From positions 1 to 10,977 of the forward strand of contig SPBV01000040.1 in the NCBI GenBank assembly GCA_004525885.1: 10,977 nt of DNA. Direction: 5' to 3'. This DNA comes from Nitrosomonadales bacterium (lineage in GTDB: Bacteria > Pseudomonadota > Gammaproteobacteria > Burkholderiales > Nitrosomonadaceae). Shown piece after piece: positions 6,350 through 10,977 of this stretch (positions are counted from its first letter, which is position 1; each line of letters opens with the position of its first letter). The notes beneath the pieces were generated by a model. That model was not told where the DNA came from. It saw only the letters and a list, made by a program, of their open reading frames with translations, and searched no databases. Made by a program: the position numbers and the translations under genes.

Positions 6350-6386
6350 CATTTTACTCCGTCTCCAGCTTTAATTCTTGCTGAGG

Positions 6387-7031
6387 CTATAAACTTTCAG
6401 GGGTACTAGAATTGTAAATTGGCTCTGGAACAGATAATAACTCTATGCTTCCCCTTTGCTCAACTAGCAAACCCGGCTCTTCCAGTAGGGGCAACTCTTC
6501 TAAAGAACGCAGGTTAAGATCATTAAGAAAGTCCTTGGTAGTAGCAAATAGAATTGGTCTGCCAGGAACATCACGATGCCCAATGGCTTCTATCCAACCG
6601 CGTGCTTCCAGAACTTTAAGTACTGGACTGGATACTGACACACCACGAATTTCCTCAATATCACCACGTGTCACCGGCTGCCGATAAGCAATAATAGCAA
6701 GTGTTTCTAATACTGCTCGTGAGTAGCGCGGGGGCTTTTGTGGGTTAAGTTTGTTGAGAAATTTCTGAATTTCCAATTTAGTATGAAAACGCCAGCCACT
6801 AGCAACACACACTAGTTCTACGCTTCCCTCTGCCCATTTTTCGCGTAATTCTTCAAGCAACCTACGCAAAATTTCTGTGCTCAATTCATCGTCAAATAAC
6901 TTCTTTAATTCCGATAATGGCAACGGGTCCTGACTAGTGAGTAAGGCTGCTTCTAATACCTGCTTAACTTGATTAGGGTCTTTCGGCTCGGATAAATTAG
7001 ACGGAAGTAAGGAAATCGGTTGATTTGACAT
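6387..7031 (-). CDS. scpB: Segregation and condensation protein ScpB
   Basis: A 214-residue subunit of the SMC-ScpAB condensin complex, which compacts and segregates the chromosome. Two winged-helix domains are visible. The first spans about 20-95, with VKQVLEAALLTSQDPLPLSEL. The second starts with the highly conserved YSRAVLETLAIIAYRQPVTR (103-122), continues IEEIRGVSVSSPVLKVLEARGWI and reaches the GHRDVPGRP loop (151-159). The C-terminal tail beyond about 175 is acidic and not conserved. The start overlaps the 3' end of scpA by 35 bases and has a weak GGAA site, consistent with translational coupling. ScpB works as a dimer bound to ScpA. In many relatives rluB follows scpB; here a ParA gene does. 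Confidence 0.95.
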   Translation of the reverse strand: MSNQPISLLPSNLSEPKDPNQVKQVLEAALLTSQDPLPLSELKKLFDDELSTEILRRLLEELREKWAEGSVELVCVASGWRFHTKLEIQKFLNKLNPQKPPRYSRAVLETLAIIAYRQPVTRGDIEEIRGVSVSSPVLKVLEARGWIEAIGHRDVPGRPILFATTKDFLNDLNLRSLEELPLLEEPGLLVEQRGSIELLSVPEPIYNSSTPESL

Positions 7032-7809
7032 AAATAATTCCGATGGGTTGAGATTGTGAAATTTCTACTAGACTTTCTTTAACAAGTTCAAGCAACGCAA
7101 GAAAAGTTACTACTACTTCTGCCACCCCGGCAGATGGACCAAACAATTCATTGAACTCAATGAACTCGCGTCCTCGCAAATCTCGCATAATACGGCTCAT
7201 ATGTGACCTTACCGAAAGTTCGGCTCGGGTAACACGATGATGACGATTAACTTGAGCACGTACTACTAGCGTTATCCATGCGTTTCGTAAATCATCTACA
7301 TTGACTTCAGGTAGGCGCTTAGCTACTGTCTGTTCAATCAACACCTGAACTAATGTAAAGTCACGCTCGACCTGGGGTATATCATTTAGCCGTTGTGCAG
7401 CCAGTTTCATCTGTTCATATTCCAATAATCGGCGCATTAATTCAGCACGTGGATCTAAATCGTCTTCGTTAGTTCTGATAATAGGACGCGGTAGCAACAT
7501 ACGTGACTTAATTTCGATAAGAAGTGCAGTCATCAACAAATATTCTGCCGCTAGTTCAAGTTGATTAGCACGCATGATCTCAACGTATGCCATATATTGA
7601 CGTGTGAGCTCCGCCATCGGAATATCCAACACTTCTAGGTTATGCTTACGAATAAGATAAAGCAACAAATCCAGTGGGCCTTGAAAAGTATCAAGAAATA
7701 CTTCCAGCGCATCTGGTGGAATAAACAAATCCCGCGGGACCTCCATCATTGGTTCGCCGCGGATATTCGCAATAGGATTAGTATTTGTAGGGCTAAGGAA
7801 TTGACTCAC
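6997..7809 (-). CDS. scpA: Segregation and condensation protein ScpA (kleisin)
   Basis: A 270-residue kleisin that bridges the SMC heads. The N-terminal SMC-neck-binding domain shows the ScpA signature FQGPLDLLLYLIRKHNLEV (42-60), then DIPMAELTRQY and the conserved helix EYLLMTALLIEIKSRMLLP (89-107). A middle linker carries the ScpB-binding region. The C-terminal winged helix, about 190-262, binds the SMC cap. The start is taken at GTG 7809, which lacks a clear ribosome-binding site; ATG codons at 7749 and 7746 (Met21, Met22) would also keep the whole domain. The gene lies 80 bases after trpS and overlaps scpB by 35 bases. Confidence 0.94.
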   Translation of the reverse strand: MSQFLSPTNTNPIANIRGEPMMEVPRDLFIPPDALEVFLDTFQGPLDLLLYLIRKHNLEVLDIPMAELTRQYMAYVEIMRANQLELAAEYLLMTALLIEIKSRMLLPRPIIRTNEDDLDPRAELMRRLLEYEQMKLAAQRLNDIPQVERDFTLVQVLIEQTVAKRLPEVNVDDLRNAWITLVVRAQVNRHHRVTRAELSVRSHMSRIMRDLRGREFIEFNELFGPSAGVAEVVVTFLALLELVKESLVEISQSQPIGIIYVKSTDFLTSV

Positions 7810-7889
7810 ACTGAAATAAAAACCACATTATTTAATCTAGATTACACTGTACGATCTTTTTAGCCAATTCTACTCATGAAATACAAGCG

Positions 7890-9092
7890 TTAAGAATAAC
7901 TTAAGCCCATCGCTTCTCTCACATCACGCATGGTTTCCTGTGCTAGCTTATCAGCTTTTTCACAACCATCTGCGATGATATTTCGTACCAAAGTAGGATC
8001 CTCCTCGTACATTCTGGCACGTTCATGCATAGGCTGTTGTTCTGCCAGCACTGCTTCAATCACAGGCTGCTTACACTCCAAGCAACCGATACCCGCACTC
8101 TTACAGCCATGTTGCACCCAATCTCTGACCGTATCATTTGAATAAACCAAATGAAATTGCCACACCGGACACTTGGCCGGGTCACCCGGATCCCCACGCC
8201 GAATACGTGCTGGATCAGTCTGCATCGTACGGATTTTAATCGTGACACTATCAGCCCCTTCTCTCAAACTGATAGTATTATTATAAGATTTAGACATTTT
8301 CTGACCGTCCAGTCCTGGCATTTTTGATGCTTGGGCAAGCATTGCTTCCGGTTCAGAAAGTATCATTTTACCGCCCCCTTCAAGATAACCAAATAACCGC
8401 TCCCGATCTCCCATACTCAAATTCTGCTGTTCATCGAGTAACGACTTTGCTGCGTTTAATGCTTCATTATCACCTTGTTCTTGGTAGCGATTACGCAAGT
8501 CTCTGTAAATATTAGATTTTTTAGATCCAAGTTTCTTTATGGCCAACTCGGCTTTCTCCCTAAATCCAACTTCCTTACCATAAATATGATTGAAACGACG
8601 CGAGATCTCCCGGGTAAACTCAATGTGTGGCGTTTGATCTTCGCCAACCGGAACACGGTTAGCACGGTAAATAAGAATATCTGCGCTCTGCAATAAAGGA
8701 TAGCCGAGAACACCATAAGTACTTAAATCCTTATCAGTCATTTTTTCTTGTTGGTCTTTGTAGGTGGGAACCCTTTCCAGCCAACCTAGTGGAGTAATCA
8801 TTGAAAGCAATACGTGCAATTCGGCATGTGCTGGTATTCGTGACTGGATAAACAAGGTTGCCTGAGCCGGATCTACCCCGGCGGCAAGCCAATCCACCAC
8901 CATGCTCCATATATTTTGCCCGATAATTTCTGGTGCATCATAATGAGTAGTAAGAGCATGCCAATCAGCAACGAAGAACAAACATTCGAACTCGTGCTGC
9001 AATTCTACCCAGTTCTTCAGTACACCATGATAATGCCCTAAATGTAAGCTACCTGTGGGACGCATCCCAGATAAAACTCGATCAATAAACAT
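7890..9092 (-). CDS. trpS: Tryptophanyl-tRNA synthetase, long form with C-terminal cysteine motif
   Basis: A 400-residue class Ic aminoacyl-tRNA synthetase that charges tRNA-Trp. The HIGH-type box is HLGH (17-20) in RPTGSLHLGHYHG; the second signature is KMSKS (265-269). The tryptophan-pocket region carries VGEDQTPHIEFTREI. It is longer than the common form of about 330 residues, with an insertion around 175-255. Four cysteines, Cys308, Cys330, Cys337 and Cys340, give C-x21-C-x6-C-x2-C near the anticodon-binding region. This is nearly the pattern I recall for the [4Fe-4S] site of Thermotoga maritima TrpRS (first gap 22). The ATG at 9092 is supported by AAGGAT about nine bases upstream. It sits 39 bases after the M50 gene; no leader attenuator is seen. 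Confidence 0.97.
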   Translation of the reverse strand: MFIDRVLSGMRPTGSLHLGHYHGVLKNWVELQHEFECLFFVADWHALTTHYDAPEIIGQNIWSMVVDWLAAGVDPAQATLFIQSRIPAHAELHVLLSMITPLGWLERVPTYKDQQEKMTDKDLSTYGVLGYPLLQSADILIYRANRVPVGEDQTPHIEFTREISRRFNHIYGKEVGFREKAELAIKKLGSKKSNIYRDLRNRYQEQGDNEALNAAKSLLDEQQNLSMGDRERLFGYLEGGGKMILSEPEAMLAQASKMPGLDGQKMSKSYNNTISLREGADSVTIKIRTMQTDPARIRRGDPGDPAKCPVWQFHLVYSNDTVRDWVQHGCKSAGIGCLECKQPVIEAVLAEQQPMHERARMYEEDPTLVRNIIADGCEKADKLAQETMRDVREAMGLSYS

Positions 9093-9131
9093 TCTACTTT
9101 ATCCTTGATTATTCTATGGCTAAATATCTTA

Positions 9132-9803
9132 TCAAACTTGTAGTCCAACTAACCATGCAACCATTTTTATGGTAACCATTATAAATGGTCCTATGACAGC
9201 ACCGAGTACGCCAGTAAATAACAGGACCAGCAGAATAATAAATCCATAAGGTTCAATTTTAGAATAGCGATACGCTATGCGATGAGGTAACAAACTTACT
9301 GCGATGCGACCTCCATCCAGAGGGGGCAACGGCAGTAAATTAAGAACCATTAATATTACGTTTATAAAAATACCAGCTCTACCCATTAATATCATTGGCT
9401 CGGCCAAATTGCTTTCCGGTATAGCTAGGCCAAGCTTAAAAACTAGAGCCCAGAGGATCGCCATTAAAAGATTAGCGCCCGGTCCCGCAGCAGCTACCCA
9501 GAGCATGTCACGTTTTGGATGACGAAGGTTACCAAAGTTAACCGGTACCGGTTTTGCCCAACCAAATAAGTATGGCGAGCTAACTGCCAGAAGCAACAAT
9601 GGTACAATAACTGTACCAATTAGATCGATATGTCGTAGGGGGTTTAGAGTAACGCGCCCCTGAGCATAGGCGGTAAGGTCACCGTATTGCTTCGCTACGT
9701 AACCATGAGCAGCTTCGTGCAAAGTAATAGCAAGTATCACGGGAAGTGCAAAAATAGCAATGCCCTGAATAATTCTATCAATGTCCTGAATAATGCTATC
9801 CAT
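9132..9803 (-). CDS. Site-2-protease-like M50 membrane metalloprotease
   Basis: A 223-residue multi-spanning membrane protein. The zinc motif HEAAH (29-33, ligands His29 and His33) lies in the first hydrophobic helix. The third ligand, Asp163, lies in NLLPLPPLDGG (155-165), the M50 NxxPxxxLDGG pattern. GWAKPVPVN (81-89) is typical of the short, PDZ-less M50 branch also called site-2 protease or YwhC-like. Family members cleave substrates within the membrane, but this branch has no well-defined substrate. Hydrophobic segments are also seen near 62-76, 104-125, 140-157 and 190-215. The ATG overlaps the yciO stop by 8 bases. The first 14 residues (MDSIIQD then IDRIIQG) come from a 21-bp tandem duplication. 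Confidence 0.92.
   Translation of the reverse strand: MDSIIQDIDRIIQGIAIFALPVILAITLHEAAHGYVAKQYGDLTAYAQGRVTLNPLRHIDLIGTVIVPLLLLAVSSPYLFGWAKPVPVNFGNLRHPKRDMLWVAAAGPGANLLMAILWALVFKLGLAIPESNLAEPMILMGRAGIFINVILMVLNLLPLPPLDGGRIAVSLLPHRIAYRYSKIEPYGFIILLVLLFTGVLGAVIGPFIMVTIKMVAWLVGLQV
9764..9803 (-). repeat. 21-bp tandem duplication at the start of the M50 gene
   Basis: Bases 9764-9784 and 9785-9803 are near-identical copies of a 21-base unit beginning CCTGAATAAT on the plus strand, with mismatches at 9774/9795 and 9780/9801. The unit is a multiple of three, so it adds seven codons and keeps the frame. The second copy includes the M50 start codon and the yciO stop. Confidence 0.75.
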
Positions 9804-10428
9804 ACACCATCCCCAATGGGACTAAACTGCCTTTACCATTCCGTACTAACACTGGCTTATCCCCAGTTAAATCAATCACAGTTGTCATTTCTAAGCCACA
9901 AGAACCACCATCCAGCACCAACTCCACTTGATGTTCAAGACGACCACGGATTTCCTCTGGATCATTGAGAGGAAGCTCATCTCCAGGCAGAATCAAACTA
10001 GAATTCAACAACGGCTCACCTAACTCCGCTAGCAATGCCTGCACCATTGGGTGATCAGGAATTCGCAGGCCAATAGTGCTGCGCTTAGGATGCTGTAAAC
10101 GACGAGGAACTTCTCGAGTGGCCTCAAGTATAAATGTATAACTACCCGGTGTACTTGTTTTAAGTAGCCTGTATTGACTATTGTTAACTTTAGCGTAATG
10201 AGATATTTCAGCCAGATCGCGACACATTAGTGAGAAGTAGTGTTGCTCATCCACATGCCGTATGTTGCGAATACGATTCATGGCGCTCTTATCACCCAGT
10301 TGGCAACCAAGAGCATAACAAGAATCGGTTGGATAAACAATTACGCCACCAGCGCGCACAATAGATGCTGCCTGACGTAGTAAACGTGTTTGTGGATTGT
10401 CTGGATGGATAGAGAAAAATTGAGCCAT
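9796..10428 (-). CDS. yciO: YciO-type member of the Sua5/YciO/YrdC family
   Basis: A 210-residue protein of the YrdC fold, the fold of threonylcarbamoyl-AMP synthases used for tRNA t6A. It follows E. coli YciO closely as I remember it: the start MAQFFSIHPDNPQTRLLRQA, the GGVIVYPTDSCYALGC segment (27-42), FSLMCRDLAEIS, PGSYTFIL and STIGLRIPDHP. The substrate-binding KxR motif expected in true TsaC/YrdC enzymes is not evident; the corresponding region reads RHVDEQHYFSLMC. The function of the YciO branch is not settled, and it should not be assumed to make t6A alone. No strong ribosome-binding site precedes the ATG at 10428. A lone TATAAT on the minus strand at 10467-10462 has no good -35. The stop overlaps the M50 start by 8 bases. 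Confidence 0.92.
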   Translation of the reverse strand: MAQFFSIHPDNPQTRLLRQAASIVRAGGVIVYPTDSCYALGCQLGDKSAMNRIRNIRHVDEQHYFSLMCRDLAEISHYAKVNNSQYRLLKTSTPGSYTFILEATREVPRRLQHPKRSTIGLRIPDHPMVQALLAELGEPLLNSSLILPGDELPLNDPEEIRGRLEHQVELVLDGGSCGLEMTTVIDLTGDKPVLVRNGKGSLVPLGMVYG

Positions 10429-10486
10429 AGAAAAAGTAGTCTATAGTTTCAATGTTGAATTATTATAGCGAAACGTCTTATCTGCA

Positions 10487-10977
10487 CTACGTTATCCTGT
10501 CCCAATCATGCCATACAGGCGTACAGCCTACGGGCAATTCTGGCATCTGACCCAAATCAAAGTAGCTTTCTCCCGGTCCATGAAAATCCGAGCCACGAGA
10601 AGCAAATAAACCCATTCGGTTGGCATGGTGTGCAAATAATAAAGCCTGCTCAGGAGTGTGGCTGGCAGTAATAACCTCTATGGCTGATCCACCAAGTGCA
10701 CGAAATTCAAATAGCAGTTCGTCCAGTGCATCCTTACCTAGTTTATAGCGCGATGGATGAGCAATTACATCCCTACCACCACTACCACATATCCAATCTA
10801 CCGCATCACTTAACGCAGCCCATTCATGCGATACGTATCCGGGCTTACCTTTAACCAGATACTTCTTGAATACGGACTTCACATCTTTAGCATATCCCTG
10901 CTCGGCTAAGAAGCGAGCAAAGTGAGTGCGCCCAATCAACCCCCCCTCCCCAGCATAAGAATAAGCCCCCTCTAAAC
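10487..10977 (-). CDS. PHP-domain phosphoesterase, YciV/RNase AM-like (5' end outside window)
   Basis: The C-terminal 163 or so codons of a PHP phosphoesterase; the frame stays open to the right edge, so the start is outside. Visible landmarks are LEGAYSYAGEGG, GRTHFARFLAEQGYAKDV, the KKYLVKGKPGYV stretch, the metal-ligand box DVIAHPSRYKL and the final metal motif ASRGSDFHGPGE. These match the C-terminal half of E. coli YciV, reported as a 5'-3' exoribonuclease (RNase AM) that trims rRNA 5' ends, and the Chromobacterium homologue that hydrolyses 3',5'-nucleoside bisphosphates. It is probably cytoplasmic. The TTG at 10939 is inside the conserved region and is not the start. A G-rich run on the coding strand encodes GEGGLIG. 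yciO follows 58 bases later. Confidence 0.9.
   Translation of the reverse strand, partial: LEGAYSYAGEGGLIGRTHFARFLAEQGYAKDVKSVFKKYLVKGKPGYVSHEWAALSDAVDWICGSGGRDVIAHPSRYKLGKDALDELLFEFRALGGSAIEVITASHTPEQALLFAHHANRMGLFASRGSDFHGPGESYFDLGQMPELPVGCTPVWHDWDRIT
10931..10951 (-). other. G-quadruplex-like G-run inside the PHP gene
   Basis: On the minus (coding) strand, runs of four, seven and three G are separated by A and by TTGATT (10951 to 10931). The seven-G run can be split as GGG-G-GGG, giving four G-tracts with loops A, G and TTGATT, which fits the G3 N1-7 quadruplex pattern. A further five-G run lies at 10970-10966. The DNA codes in frame for conserved residues, so it may have no other role. 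Confidence 0.4.

Noticed and set aside
6267..6386. Centromere-like iterons upstream of the parA-like gene
   Set aside because: Only AT-rich sequence with no repeated unit of useful length was seen.
6445..6687. Plus-strand frame opposite scpB
   Set aside because: Ser/Arg-rich shadow translation of a conserved ScpB region.
7642..7863. Plus-strand frame of 73 codons opposite the scpA start and its upstream gap
   Set aside because: It runs mostly opposite conserved ScpA sequence and shows no domain or ribosome-binding site.
9687..9968. Plus-strand frame of 93 codons opposite the M50/yciO junction
   Set aside because: Both opposite-strand genes are conserved, so this is a shadow frame.
10462..10490. 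Minus-strand promoter for yciO using TATAAT at 10467-10462
   Set aside because: No spacing of 16-18 bases gives a -35 box with more than about two matches, and there is no extended -10 TG.

Overview
The window is an ordinary, gene-dense piece of bacterial chromosome, visibly AT-rich and with short intergenic gaps. Gene order and protein character suggest a Betaproteobacterium, possibly a low-GC member of the Nitrosomonadales such as a Nitrosomonas relative or a methylotroph. The reasons are the run of a DegP/MucD-type protease, a DUF836 glutaredoxin, lepA, lepB, a DUF4845 gene, rnc and era, and the opposite-strand run of a PHP phosphoesterase, yciO, an M50 protease, trpS, scpA and scpB. The genus assignment is inference. 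No tRNA, rRNA, insertion sequence, prophage or CRISPR array was found.

Left half, plus strand (1-5511). The window opens in the C-terminal PDZ domain of a DegP-family periplasmic protease. A small glutaredoxin-like protein follows, then a clear intrinsic terminator (641-665). Next come lepA (translation factor EF4), lepB (signal peptidase I), a small membrane protein (DUF4845), rnc (RNase III) and era (16S rRNA/30S assembly GTPase). This set joins protein export and envelope quality control to ribosome function and rRNA maturation. The genes usually found after era in related bacteria (recO, then pdxJ) are absent. Only a 21-codon open frame starts in an ATGAGTAA overlap with the era stop.

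Junction (5512-5642). The two gene blocks converge here. The gap holds a weak hairpin followed by a T-tract and no convincing gene.

Right half, minus strand (read from 10977 down to 5643). The 3' part of a YciV/RNase AM-like PHP phosphoesterase is followed by yciO, a site-2-protease-like M50 metalloprotease, trpS, scpA, scpB and a ParA-family ATPase. Several of these genes overlap, as in an operon. The ParA gene instead lies behind a 120-bp gap with its own promoter-like sequence and a very strong ribosome-binding site. ScpA and ScpB are the kleisin and winged-helix partners of SMC, so the 3' end of the block has a chromosome organisation and segregation theme.

I see no clear new biological system. 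The points most worth a second look are the orphan type Ib (ParF-like) ParA beside scpAB, a probable [4Fe-4S] cysteine motif in the tryptophanyl-tRNA synthetase, the era/recO synteny break, a 21-bp tandem duplication at the N-terminus of the M50 protease, and a G-quadruplex-like G-run inside the PHP gene.
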